Source: Polyangiaceae bacterium
Lineage (GTDB): Bacteria; Myxococcota_A; Polyangia; Polyangiales; Polyangiaceae
Direction of reading: 5' to 3'
DNA: 64,000 nt
NCBI GenBank assembly: GCA_025936115.1
Contig: JAICTZ010000013.1
Coordinates: 124,001 to 188,000 of the forward strand
Positions 1 through 9,500 of the stretch are shown piece by piece (the first letter of the stretch is position 1; the number at the start of each line of letters is the position of its first letter). Under the pieces are notes generated by a model. It had not been told where the DNA came from. It was given only the letters and a program-made list of their open reading frames with translations, and did no database searches. The position numbers and the translations under genes were made by a program.

Positions 1-480
1 CACGGCCTCGGCGACGTGTTCGTGATGCTCTTCTTCGGGTTCGTCGCGGTGCTCGGCACGACCTTCGTCCAGGTGGGGCACCTGACCGAGCTCGCCGTGT
101 GGGCCGCGGTGCCCGTGGGCACGTTGGCAACCGCCATTCTCGTCGTCAATAACCTGCGCGACATCGAGACGGACCGCGTCGCCGGGAAACGCACGCTCGC
201 CGTGCGCTGGGGTGAACGCGGTGCCCTCACCGAATACGCGCTCCTCCTCGCGCTCGCCTACGGCGTGCCTGTCGCGCTCTTTGCGCGCGGACACGCGACG
301 AGCGCGATCCTACTGCCGCTTCTGACGCTGCCACTCGGCGTCCGGCTCGTGCGCGCCGTGGCGCGAGAGCGTGGCCGTGCGCTCAATCCCTTATTGAAGC
401 AAACGGCGTTGCTCCTGCTTGCCTACGGCCTGCTCTTCGCGCTCGGCCTCGTCCTGACTCCGTTCGGAAGCACGCGGTGA
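1..480 (+). CDS. menA: 1,4-dihydroxy-2-naphthoate polyprenyltransferase (3' part)
   Basis: C-terminal part of a UbiA-family prenyltransferase; the frame is open to base 1, so the 5' end lies outside the window. MenA joins a polyprenyl chain to 1,4-dihydroxy-2-naphthoate in the inner membrane, giving demethylmenaquinone. Visible are a GLGD motif followed by hydrophobic helices, then the second Asp-rich loop NNLRDIETD with the KRTLAVR stretch typical of MenA, and further membrane helices to the stop. The next gene starts inside its stop codon (GTGA overlap) and is menC, which supports the menaquinone assignment over other UbiA members. Confidence 0.9.
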   Translation, partial: HGLGDVFVMLFFGFVAVLGTTFVQVGHLTELAVWAAVPVGTLATAILVVNNLRDIETDRVAGKRTLAVRWGERGALTEYALLLALAYGVPVALFARGHATSAILLPLLTLPLGVRLVRAVARERGRALNPLLKQTALLLLAYGLLFALGLVLTPFGSTR

Positions 481-1571
481 TCCACGCCCGGCGTCTCATC
501 GAGCACCGCTTCCCGCTCGAGCCGCCACTGCGAAGCGCCGCGGGCAGCTGGCACGAACGCCACTCGCTGCTCCTCGTGCTCGAGGATAGCGCTGGGCACG
601 TCGGCCTCGGCGAAGCGGCTCCGCTGCCCGGCTTCTCCGCGGACACGCTCGACGCGGCCCGGAATGCGCTCCTGCCGTTGCTCGGCCAAGCGCTTCCGGA
701 ACATGACGTTGCGCGCGCCCCAGCCGAGGCACTTTCCACCGCGAGCTCGAGACTCGCGAGCCCCGCTGCGCGCGCCGCGCTCGAGGCGGCGCTGCTCGAT
801 ATTTGGTCGCGGCAAAAGGCACAGCCCGCGTGGACGCTCTTGCGCTCGGACGCGGACGGCGTTCCCCATGCCGTAGCCCTCGCTGCGTGGCTTCCGGACG
901 GCTTGGACGCGGCGCTCGCGGCGGCAAGGAGCGCTCGGGAGCGCGGGATCGCAGCGTTCAAGGTGAAGCTCGACGCGCGGCGCGGGCTCGAGGACGGAGT
1001 GCGGACGCTCGAGGCGTTGCGCGCGGCGTTCGGGGCCGAAGTTTCGCTCCGCGCCGACGCGAATCGGAGCGCGAGCTTGCGTGAGCTCGAGCCGTACGGC
1101 GAGCGCCTGCGCGCCCTGCGCCTCGAATGGCTCGAAGAACCGACTGCGGAGCCGCTTACCGAAGTGCTCGGCGTACCGATCGCCCTCGACGAGTCGCTCG
1201 AGCGCGCGGCCGGGGTCCCCGACCTCGCGCAGCGCCCTTTCGTGGCTGCGCTCGTGCTCAAGCCCACGGCACTCGGCGGGATTTCCCGTTGTCTCGAGCT
1301 CGCGCTCTACGCCCGCAAGCTCGGCCGCTTCGCTTGCGCGTCCCACACGCTCGAAGGTCCGCTCGGCTTCATGGCAGCGGCGACGCTGGCGCTGACGTTC
1401 GGTCCCGCTTGCGCGCACGGCCTGGCGCCGCATGCAGCGCTACGGGGCGAACGCCCGCCCGGATTACGAGCTGAGCGCGACGAAATCGTGGCATGGCAAG
1501 CCCACGGCTATGGGCTCGGCGTCGAAGAGTCGCTGCAGGGTGCAATCGTGACGCGGGAGCACCGGCCCTGA
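477..1571 (+). CDS. menC: o-succinylbenzoate synthase MenC
   Basis: Enolase-superfamily enzyme that dehydrates SHCHC to o-succinylbenzoate in menaquinone synthesis; 364 residues, normal for the family. The start is GTG, overlapping the menA stop by 4 bp. The catalytic set is readable: KVK motif (K162, K164), metal ligands D194 (RADANRS), E220/E221 (EEP) and D238 (ALDES), and K262 (LKPTALGG). Position between menA and menE agrees. A muconate cycloisomerase or dipeptide epimerase would share this fold, but the neighbours make MenC by far the best call. Confidence 0.93.
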   Translation: MIHARRLIEHRFPLEPPLRSAAGSWHERHSLLLVLEDSAGHVGLGEAAPLPGFSADTLDAARNALLPLLGQALPEHDVARAPAEALSTASSRLASPAARAALEAALLDIWSRQKAQPAWTLLRSDADGVPHAVALAAWLPDGLDAALAAARSARERGIAAFKVKLDARRGLEDGVRTLEALRAAFGAEVSLRADANRSASLRELEPYGERLRALRLEWLEEPTAEPLTEVLGVPIALDESLERAAGVPDLAQRPFVAALVLKPTALGGISRCLELALYARKLGRFACASHTLEGPLGFMAAATLALTFGPACAHGLAPHAALRGERPPGLRAERDEIVAWQAHGYGLGVEESLQGAIVTREHRP

Positions 1572-3016
1572 TGCACGGCGCGACGCTCTCCGTCTTCGAC
1601 GCTGCACGTGACGCGCCGGGCGAGCTTGCGATCATCGCCGGCAACGAAGCGCTTACGTATGCCGAGGTCGCAACCCGCGTCGAGCGACGCCTGCGCGAGC
1701 TCCACGCGGCGGGAGCGCTCGATCACGCAGGGCAAGGACCGGTTGCCGTGATCGCGCGCCCGACGCTCGCGACGTTCGTGACGACGCTCGCGCTGTTTGC
1801 AGCGGGCACGCCCGTTTTGGTGATGCACCCACGGATGGCGCGCGCGGAGCTCACGGCGCTCACGGCGCGGGCCGGCGCGGTTCCGGAGCCGTTCGGCGGG
1901 CCCGGCGGCGCCCTGCCGCCGCTCGCGACGTTCGATCCCGAGCGCATCGCGGCGCTCGTGCCCACCTCGGGCAGCACGGGCGAACCGCGCGTCGTTCGCC
2001 TGAGCCACCGTGCGTTCCTCGCCGCGGCGGCTGCATCGGCCGCAAACCTCGGTATCGAGCGCGACCGTTGGCTCGTCGCGCTGCCGCTCGCGCACGTGGG
2101 CGGGCTCGGCGCGGTCACACGTTCACTCGTGAACCGTCGCGCCGTGATTCTGTTCGAACCCGAGCGCTCACTGCTCGGCGAGCTCCCCGCTTTCGTGGCG
2201 TATGCCGAGCAGCACGCTGCGACGCTCGTCTCGCTGGTTCCGACCATTCTGGACCGCCTACTTGCGGAGCCCGTCGCGTGGCGCCCGTCGGCTGCCCTGC
2301 GCGCCGTGCTGCTCGGGGGGGCGGCAATTCCGCGTGCGCTCGTGGCCCGAGCCCGCGCGGCCGGGATCCCCGTCTTGCCCACCTACGGCATGACGGAAAC
2401 CTGCGCGCAGATTGCGACAGGCCGCTATGCGTCACGACTCGATCCGGTGCCCGCAGGTCACGATCTGTTTCCCTCCGGTCCGCCGCTCGCCGGCAGTGAA
2501 GTACGTATTCGGGAGGGCATCCTCGAGGTCCGGAGCGCTTCGCTCTTCAGCGGCTATTGGGGTGAACCCGCGAGCGACCCGCGCGGAGGCTGGTTTGGCA
2601 CGAACGATCGCGCAATCATCGATGCGCACGACGAGCTCACGGTGCTCGGTCGCGGCTCCGATCTCATCATCACGGGCGGCGAGAACGTGGACCCGCTCGA
2701 AGTCGAAGCCGCGCTCGAATCGCTGCCCGGCGTGCGGCGTGCCTTCGTCTTCGGCACGCCCGACGTGACGTTCGGCCAGATCGTGTCCGCCCGCCTGGTC
2801 ACGGAAACGGACGCACTCTCCGGGCGCGAGCTCGCAGGGCTACTCGCCGAACGGCTGGCCGCCTACAAGCTCCCGCGGCTCGTCGAGCGCGTCGCTGAGC
2901 TGCCGCTCACACCTAGCGGCAAGCTCGATCGCCGGGCGGCGCAGGTGAGCTCGGCCGGCTCGGCGGGGTCGCCTGCCTACCCGGGCGCCAGGGTACCTAA
3001 GGTCGAAGCCACGTGA
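1571..3016 (+). CDS. menE: o-succinylbenzoate-CoA ligase MenE
   Basis: Adenylate-forming (ANL) ligase that activates o-succinylbenzoate to its CoA ester. The frame is open upstream, but the ATG at 1571 shares one base with the menC stop (TGATG), giving a 481-residue protein of normal length. ANL motifs occur in order: the P-loop PTSGSTGEP, the YGMTET motif, the hinge region GRGSDLIITGGENVDP, and the C-terminal catalytic Lys region TPSGKLDRRA. Together with menA and menC it forms a translationally coupled menaquinone operon. Confidence 0.93.
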   Translation: MHGATLSVFDAARDAPGELAIIAGNEALTYAEVATRVERRLRELHAAGALDHAGQGPVAVIARPTLATFVTTLALFAAGTPVLVMHPRMARAELTALTARAGAVPEPFGGPGGALPPLATFDPERIAALVPTSGSTGEPRVVRLSHRAFLAAAAASAANLGIERDRWLVALPLAHVGGLGAVTRSLVNRRAVILFEPERSLLGELPAFVAYAEQHAATLVSLVPTILDRLLAEPVAWRPSAALRAVLLGGAAIPRALVARARAAGIPVLPTYGMTETCAQIATGRYASRLDPVPAGHDLFPSGPPLAGSEVRIREGILEVRSASLFSGYWGEPASDPRGGWFGTNDRAIIDAHDELTVLGRGSDLIITGGENVDPLEVEAALESLPGVRRAFVFGTPDVTFGQIVSARLVTETDALSGRELAGLLAERLAAYKLPRLVERVAELPLTPSGKLDRRAAQVSSAGSAGSPAYPGARVPKVEAT

Positions 3017-3624
3017 GGTCCCGCACCTTCCTCGCCACGAATTTACTATTGCGGGTCATCGGCGTGGGAGCGGCTGCAGCGACGTGCCTGCTCGGCCTCG
3101 ACGGCTGCGCCGCGAGCTCGGACGCGCAGACCTCGAACGGCGGCAATGGCGGGACGCGCGCGATGACGGGCGCGGCGGGCACGAGCTCGTTCGCGGGCAG
3201 CGCAGGGAGTGGCGGCGCGGCGGCTGGAGCGTCGCTGGTCGTCGACTGCGGCGGACTGAGTTACGTCGAGATACTCGGGACCGATTGCGCGACGCCGGGA
3301 TGCCATCGAGGCACTCCGGAGCAAACACCCTCGCGCCTCGTCCTCACGCCCGACGCCGGCTTGGTGAGCCGCTTGAAGGACGTCGCCGCCAAGCACCTCG
3401 ACATCTTCTGCTTGGACCAAGACATGTTCTGCACACCAGCGGTCTGCGATCCGAGCGTGTTGCTCGTCAATTCGGCGAGTCCGGACAAGAGCTGGATCCT
3501 CGCCAAGCTCCGCGGCACCCAGAACGGCTGTGGCGATCGAATGCCGTCCGAGACCTACGATCCCCAAAAACAGCAGTGCCTCGAGAAGATGATCATGGCG
3601 ATCGCCGCATTGCCGAAGCAGTAG
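3013..3624 (+). CDS. c-type-cytochrome-like lipoprotein with CX4CH motif
   Basis: A 203-residue exported protein. The N-terminus has a hydrophobic stretch ending in a lipobox-like LDGC, then a Gly/Ser/Ala-rich linker. The folded part carries CATPGCH, a cysteine pair with four residues between the cysteines and a following His, and a late RMP that could supply an axial Met; both recall Planctomycete-type cytochrome c domains, although the usual haem motif is CXXCH. The assigned GTG start overlaps the menE stop (GTGA). The next gene, at 3787, is a clear paralogue. Haem attachment is inference from the motif only. Confidence 0.7.
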   Translation: MRSRTFLATNLLLRVIGVGAAAATCLLGLDGCAASSDAQTSNGGNGGTRAMTGAAGTSSFAGSAGSGGAAAGASLVVDCGGLSYVEILGTDCATPGCHRGTPEQTPSRLVLTPDAGLVSRLKDVAAKHLDIFCLDQDMFCTPAVCDPSVLLVNSASPDKSWILAKLRGTQNGCGDRMPSETYDPQKQQCLEKMIMAIAALPKQ

Positions 3625-3786
3625 CGCGATGTAGGTGACCCTCACCCCTGCGCAGAAAATTGTGGCGTCACAGCTGCTCGCGTCGAGCTCTCCTATCGAC
3701 AAATGCGTGGAAAATCGGCGCAAAGAGCCTCTCCATTTCTCAGAGCTTCACCAAGCGATGCTAGGCTGCGCCAAACACGGGCATCC

Positions 3787-4416
3787 ATGAAACGCGTGTC
3801 TCTACTCAGCCAGCATTCCCTCCAGTGCCTACCTCTCGCCGCGCTCGGCGTTTCTTTCCTGCTCACGCTGAGCGGCTGCCCTCAGGGCGCTGACCTCGAG
3901 GATCCCGAAAAGTACGGGCTCACGGGCGGCAATAGTTCGATGAACGGCAGCGGCGGCAGCACGGGCGGGTCGTCACCGGGGACCGGCGGCACGACTGGTG
4001 GTTCGGCCGGAACCGCAGCGACACTCACCGTCGATTGCGGCACGGATACGTACCAGAACGTGCTCACGACGAATTGCGCCACCCCCGGATGCCACAAGGG
4101 ATCGTCCTTGGCTCCCGCGATATCGATGCTGAACTTGGTTCCAGACTCCGGGCTCGTCAGCCGAATCAAGGACGTGAAGGCGGTGCACGGCGACATCTAC
4201 GTGGGGGATGCAACGACTCCCTCTGTGCCGGCCTCGTGCGACCCGAACGCGTTGCTCGTGAACTCCGCGAATCCCAGTGCGAGCTGGATTCTGGCCAAGA
4301 TCAACGGGACCCAGAATGATTGCGGCAGCCAGATGCCTAGCGCTGGTGGACCGCCCGCCGCGGTCACGACGTGCATCCAGAACCTCGTCGCAGCAGTCGC
4401 GACGCTCCCCAAGTAG
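3787..4416 (+). CDS. c-type-cytochrome-like lipoprotein, paralogue of the preceding gene
   Basis: 209 residues. The ATG at 3787 gives a clean signal peptide with lipobox LSGC; the frame is open to 3703 but the extension has no signal character. After a Gly/Ser/Thr-rich linker, the domain starts VDCG and holds CATPGCH, SGLVSRIKDV, DPNALLVNSANP and SWILAK, all shared almost residue for residue with the gene at 3013, so the pair is a tandem duplication. A late QMP mirrors the RMP of its neighbour and is a possible axial Met. Probably a surface or periplasmic redox or haem-binding protein; function unproven. Confidence 0.75.
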   Translation: MKRVSLLSQHSLQCLPLAALGVSFLLTLSGCPQGADLEDPEKYGLTGGNSSMNGSGGSTGGSSPGTGGTTGGSAGTAATLTVDCGTDTYQNVLTTNCATPGCHKGSSLAPAISMLNLVPDSGLVSRIKDVKAVHGDIYVGDATTPSVPASCDPNALLVNSANPSASWILAKINGTQNDCGSQMPSAGGPPAAVTTCIQNLVAAVATLPK

Positions 4417-4446
4417 CACTACCCTCTGGCGCCGAAGGTTTTTCCC

Positions 4447-6204
4447 TTGCCACCCCGTTTTCTTGCCGAGAGCGCGCTCGCGATCTGTCTGACCGTTGCG
4501 TGTGGTGGCGCTGTGACGCTGCTGCCGCGTTCGGCGGAGGCCAAACCGCCTGCCGCCAAGAGCGCGAAGCAACCGATCGGTGTCGGTGCGATCACCGGGC
4601 CGCACGGCGGCAAAGTGCGGGCAAAGGTGCTGAAGGTGCTCCGCGATTCCGGCACCTACGAGGTGACGGACGTCGAGGACATCAAGCCCGGTTCGCCACC
4701 CCAGAAGTACCAGACGATGGCGACCGGCATTCAAGCCGATGCCATCGTGGTCGGCACGGTGTCGAAGAAGATGACGCTGACGCTCTCGATCTACGCGGCG
4801 AACGGCGCGCGCATCGACGCGGTGACCATCAAAGGCGGTAGCGGGCCGGCGCTGCTCAAAGAGGTCGACAACGAGCTCGAGATCGCCCTCGCCGATCCGC
4901 TGTCCAAAGCACGTCCTTCGGGCACGCCAAGCGCAGCCCCCGCCCCGGCAACCGCAGCAGCTCCTGCGATCGCGCCCGTCAAAGTCACGCTGGACGAGGA
5001 CGACGGCGAGGACGCACATCCGGCGAGTAAAGCCGCGCCGCCGGCGAAATCCAAAGCGAAACCGAAAGACGAGGACCTCGAGTCCGAGGACGTTGCCGCG
5101 TCGCCCGAGGACGAAGCGCAGCCGGAAAGCACCTCGACCAGCGATTCGAGCTCCGAGTCGAGCGAGTCGAGCGAGCCGAGCGAAAAGGGCCAGCGGCCCA
5201 TCGAGGTGATGCTCGGGATCCGCGCCTATAACCGCCAGTTCAAGTACACGGGCATCACGTCAGGACCGCTCGTGCCGTACGAGCTCGGTCTCGCTCCCAC
5301 CGTGTTCATCGCCGCGCGCCTGTACCCGGCTGCGTTCAGCAGCGACGGCGTACTCTCGAACATCGGACTGATGGGGCGTTTCGAGCTCGGCATCGCCACG
5401 TCCACGAACTACCAAGCGACCCCAGGCGCTGAGCCCACGAAGCTCTCGACCAATGCGTACGAGTACCAGCTCGGCGTCCGCGGCCGGCTGCCACTCGGCA
5501 AGCTCGAGCTCGGGATCTTCGCGCTCTACGGCAATCAGAGCTTCAGTCTCGGAGGCGACGAAAATCCGGCCGGGGCGGCCTACGCGCTCGTGCCGGACGC
5601 GCATTACCATTACATCCGCACGGGCCTCGATCTGCGCGCCTACATCTCGAAGCTCATCGTCGAAGCGCACGTCGCGCCTCGTTTCCTCACGTCGATGAGC
5701 GAGATCGATCTCGCGCGCGTCTGGTTTCCGGGCGCGGTGGGCAGCGGGCTCGACGGCGGCCTCATGCTCGGCTGGCAGTTCTTGCCCTGGCTCACCGCCG
5801 CAGTCGGCGGCGATTTCGTCCGCTACGGCTTCGATTTCAACAATCTGCCGGCCACGCCACCGCCTCGCGTGATCGCCGGCGGCGCAACGGATACTTATCT
5901 CTCCGGCTGGCTCGGCGTGATGTCGACCTTCGATTTCAGCGGCCACGCAGCAGGCGGGCCGGCGGCCGTGCCGGCAACGGCCAGCGAGAGCTCGGAGAGC
6001 AGCGAGTCGTCGGATACGTCGGCCGAGGCGGAAGAAGAGAAGCCGAAGGCTGCACCCCCGCCGAAAGCGAAGAAGGAGGCCGCGCCCAAGCGAACCGCGC
6101 CGAAGCCTGCCGCCGCCAAACCTGCGGCGAAGCCCGCCAAGCAGGCCGCGCCCAAAAAGAAGCACTCCGCGCCCGTTCCCGAAGAGGAAGAGGAAGAGGA
6201 GTAG
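4447..6204 (+). CDS. Envelope protein: N-terminal domain, acidic linker, probable beta-barrel, Lys/Ala/Pro tail
   Basis: 585 residues from a TTG start (no ATG or GTG is available between the preceding stop and the signal sequence). A signal peptide ending near SAEA is followed by a roughly 110-residue domain with GVGAITGPHGGKVR and AIVVGTVSKK, reminiscent of proteins that score lipoprotein or curli-like assembly (CsgG/FlgO type), though this is weak. Then come a Pro/Ala/Asp/Glu-rich linker, a Ser/Glu run, about 250 residues with alternating aromatic/polar strands typical of an outer-membrane barrel, and a Lys/Ala/Pro tail ending in a Glu run. Not recognised as a named family. Confidence 0.65.
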   Translation: MPPRFLAESALAICLTVACGGAVTLLPRSAEAKPPAAKSAKQPIGVGAITGPHGGKVRAKVLKVLRDSGTYEVTDVEDIKPGSPPQKYQTMATGIQADAIVVGTVSKKMTLTLSIYAANGARIDAVTIKGGSGPALLKEVDNELEIALADPLSKARPSGTPSAAPAPATAAAPAIAPVKVTLDEDDGEDAHPASKAAPPAKSKAKPKDEDLESEDVAASPEDEAQPESTSTSDSSSESSESSEPSEKGQRPIEVMLGIRAYNRQFKYTGITSGPLVPYELGLAPTVFIAARLYPAAFSSDGVLSNIGLMGRFELGIATSTNYQATPGAEPTKLSTNAYEYQLGVRGRLPLGKLELGIFALYGNQSFSLGGDENPAGAAYALVPDAHYHYIRTGLDLRAYISKLIVEAHVAPRFLTSMSEIDLARVWFPGAVGSGLDGGLMLGWQFLPWLTAAVGGDFVRYGFDFNNLPATPPPRVIAGGATDTYLSGWLGVMSTFDFSGHAAGGPAAVPATASESSESSESSDTSAEAEEEKPKAAPPPKAKKEAAPKRTAPKPAAAKPAAKPAKQAAPKKKHSAPVPEEEEEEE

Positions 6205-6251
6205 GGCCGCGGCGCCGGAGGCCGCGCCGCTACGTCGGACGATCCGTCGCC

Positions 6252-6527
6252 TCAGTGCCAGGCGCCGGCCGTGCGCGGCGGCTGGCCTGTGCGATCGTGC
6301 TCGGCGACGCGCGCTCGGGCGTCCACTTCGCACGCGGCGCACGCCGGGAAGCGCGAGCCGTGCTGGCAGGTGATGACGATGGCGTTCGGCGGGATGCCTT
6401 CGAATTCCTCGGGATCGAGGTGGCGCCCGCACGAGATGCAGTGGATGTGCTGCGCCTGGTGCTGATGATTACCGGGGGTGAGCGCCTTGCGCTCGCGCTT
6501 GGTGAGTCGCTTCTCTCGTTGAGCCAT
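6252..6527 (-). CDS. Small zinc-ribbon-like protein
   Basis: 91 residues starting at the ATG that gives MAQREKRLTKRERK; a seven-codon upstream extension exists but lies nearer the TPR gene. The start is strongly basic. Cysteines are arranged as CISCGRH, then ITCQHG, then CAAC, a pattern that would bind one zinc. It lies 23 bp downstream of the giant TPR gene on the same strand, so they may share a transcript. Function unknown; a nucleic-acid or ribosome-associated role would be a guess from charge and ribbon. Confidence 0.6.
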   Translation of the reverse strand: MAQREKRLTKRERKALTPGNHQHQAQHIHCISCGRHLDPEEFEGIPPNAIVITCQHGSRFPACAACEVDARARVAEHDRTGQPPRTAGAWH

Positions 6528-6550
6528 GCGGGGCGCCGAGCCTTCCACGC

Positions 6551-9500
6551 CTAAGGCCGTTGATCCAGCTCCGCGAGCAGGGCGCGCGCGCCGTCGTGAT
6601 GAGGGCTGTCGGAGAGGGCCTTCGAGACCAAGACGCGCGCCTTGCGAGGATCTCCCTGTTTTTGAGCCATGACGGCCAAGTGGTAGTTGGCTTCGGCCTT
6701 TTCTTCGGGGGTGGCGCCGGGGCCTTCGGCCGACGGTGGCCGCATGATGGTGACGGCGCGGAAGGCACGCTGCGCGGCGTCGACGTCCTCGATTTCGAGC
6801 GAAAGGCGTCCGAGATCGAGCGCCAGGCGGGCGTTCTTCGAATCCGCTTCGAACGCTTTGGCGAGCGCCTCGTGCGCGTCGCTGAGGATGCCGTCCTCGA
6901 GGTGAATCGCGGCGATTTGCTCGTAGACGGCGGAGAGCGCCCGGGTGCGCCGGCCGCGATTGGCTTGCGCCACGCCTTGCAGCACTTCGAGCCCCTTTTG
7001 CGGCGTGCCGAGCGCGGCGTACGCCCGAGCGAGCAAGGCTGCTGCTTCGACGCTGCTCGGCGTGTCGCGGCGGGCCACCTCGAGCACGCGCACGGCGGTT
7101 TCGGCGTCGCCGCCCGGCATGAGCAGCGCTTCGGCCGCGCGCAGTACGAGCGCAAGCCGCTCGGTTTCGTCCGTGAGCATCGCCGCCTGCTGCAAGAGCA
7201 GCTCGCCGAGCTCGCGCCAGGCCCCGCTCGCGCTGTACAGGGCCTCGAGCCGCGCGCGCAGCACGGGGTGCTCCGGATCGACCTCGAGCGCGCGCTCGAG
7301 CGCCGGGCGTGCCGTCTCGAGTTGCTCGGCCTTCTCGGCCGCGTCGGCGAGCGCGAGCGCCACCTCGATCAGGCCACCGTCGGATTCGAGCGCGGCGAGG
7401 CGCTCGAGGGTGAGGAGCGCCTCCGTCGCGTTGCCGAGCCGCTGATCGAGCGACGCCAGACGACGGAAGCCCGCCAGATCGTCCGGCTTGTGCGACAAAA
7501 ACTCCGCGAGCCGCGCCCGGGCGTCCTCGAGTTTGCCCGCGCCTTCGAGCACGTCGACGAGCTTGAGCGCGAGCGCGCTGTCCTCGGGCGGCTCGGCGCG
7601 GGCGGCCGCCTGTTCGAGCGCGTGGACGAGCTCGTCACCGAGCGCAGGATCGAGCGCGTAGGCGCGTTCCAAGTCGCCGAGCGCTTCGAGCTCGCGGCCG
7701 AGCTCCGTGAGGGCTCCGGCGCGGCGTTTCAAGAGCGTCACGTCGTTCGGCCGAGCGTCGAGCAAGCCGTTCAGCGCCGTGAGCGCTTGCTCGTGGTCGC
7801 CCGCCGCCGCGCTCGCTTCCGCAAGTCGCGTCAGGAGCCGAGCGTCACCCGGGTCGTTCTCGAGCGCCGAAGCGATGAGCCGCGCGGCGCGCGCATTCTC
7901 CCCGCGGGCCTCGAGGCGGGCGATGAGGCCCTCGAGCAGCGCCGGATCTTCGGGACTCGCCACGCAGGCGAGCTCGAGCGCGCGCTCGGCGCCGGCTTCG
8001 TCGCCTTGTTCTTCACGAATTTTGACGAGGCGCTTGCCGAGCTCGGTCGCGCGCGACCCGCGCTCCCGCGCGAGTAGACGCTCGAGCGCGTCGGCAATGC
8101 GGTCGGGTTCACCGGTGGCTTCGGCGAGTCGGAGCAGGGTGCGGCCGAGCTCGGCATCGTCGGGTGCGAACTCGAGGGCGCGCACGCAGACGTCGAGCGC
8201 GTCGCCGAGGCGGCCGGCGCGCTCGTACGCCGTGATCAGGCGTCCGGCGAGGACGTCGGCGTATGCCGTATCGCGACGTTCGACCGCGGCGTCGAGCTCA
8301 CTCGACAGGAGCTCGGCGAGCTCGTCGTGACGCCGGTTGCGCTCGAGCAGCTCGGAGAGCAACGCAAACGCCTCGGAGTGGCCGGGTTCGTCGAGCAAGA
8401 GCTCACGCAGCACTTCGATGGCGCGGGCGTCGCCGCCTTTGCGACCCGTGAGCGTGCGCGCCTGCTCGAGCCTGAGCGCCGAGCGTTCTACGACGTTGTC
8501 GACGACGGCGATTGCCTGCTCGACGAGCGCGAGCCACTCCTTCTTCTTGTTGAGCCGCGCGTAAATCGCGAGCAGCTTCGGCAGCGCGTTCGGTTCGGCC
8601 GGCTCGTCAGCGAGCACCCGGAGATAGACCGAGACGGCGCGCGCGTCGTCGCCGGCTGCTTCAGCGCGTCCGGCTACGGTGAGCAAGAGAGAGCGCGCCT
8701 CCTCGGCGTCGAGATCCCCCGCGGCGCGTTCCCACAGATCGAGCGCGCGCTCGGTTTCGCCCTTGGCATCGAGCACGCTCGCGAGTTCGAGACTCAGAAA
8801 GCCGCGTTCGCTCGGCGAGACGACGAGCTCTTCGTTGTGAAGGGCGCGCGTGAGGATCGCCTCGAGCGCCGTGCCGTCACCGAGCTCCTTGGCGAGCTCG
8901 ACACCCTCGCGCACCATCGCCATGCTCGCCTCCGGCAGGCCCACGCGATCGGCCAGCGCGCCCACGAGCTTCTGCTGGTTACCCGTTTCACGCGCCACCC
9001 GCTCGCGGAGCGCCGCGATCTTCGGCTCGCGTTCGGCGTCGCCGAGGTCGAGCGCCAGGAGCCGCTCGGCCTCGGTGGGATCGAACCTGAGCTCGACGGC
9101 GCGCTCGAGCAATTCGAGGCCCTGAGCGCGCGTCGCCGGCTCGGCCAAGCGCGCGGCGGCGAGACGATAGAAGAGCTCCGCGTCGGCCGGAGGACGGCTC
9201 GAACGGCTACTCAATGCCACACGTTCTTCGAGCACGGCTGCGGCGGCCTCGCCGTCGCCGAACATCTCGAAGGCGCGGCCGAGCGCCGACCAAGCGCCGT
9301 CGTCGAGGGATTTGTCGCGCTTGAGCTCGGCGAGCACGGCGCGCGTCCGCGCGAGCAGCTGCGGAAAGCCCGTGGATTCGCCCGCTGCGAGCTTGAGCGC
9401 CGCGAGCTCGGCGAGTGCGCGCGCGGCGCGCTCCGGCGCGAGCTTCTTCGCGAGCCGCACCTCGAGCAAGCGGGCGATGTCGCGCGGCCGCCCCGCGGCG

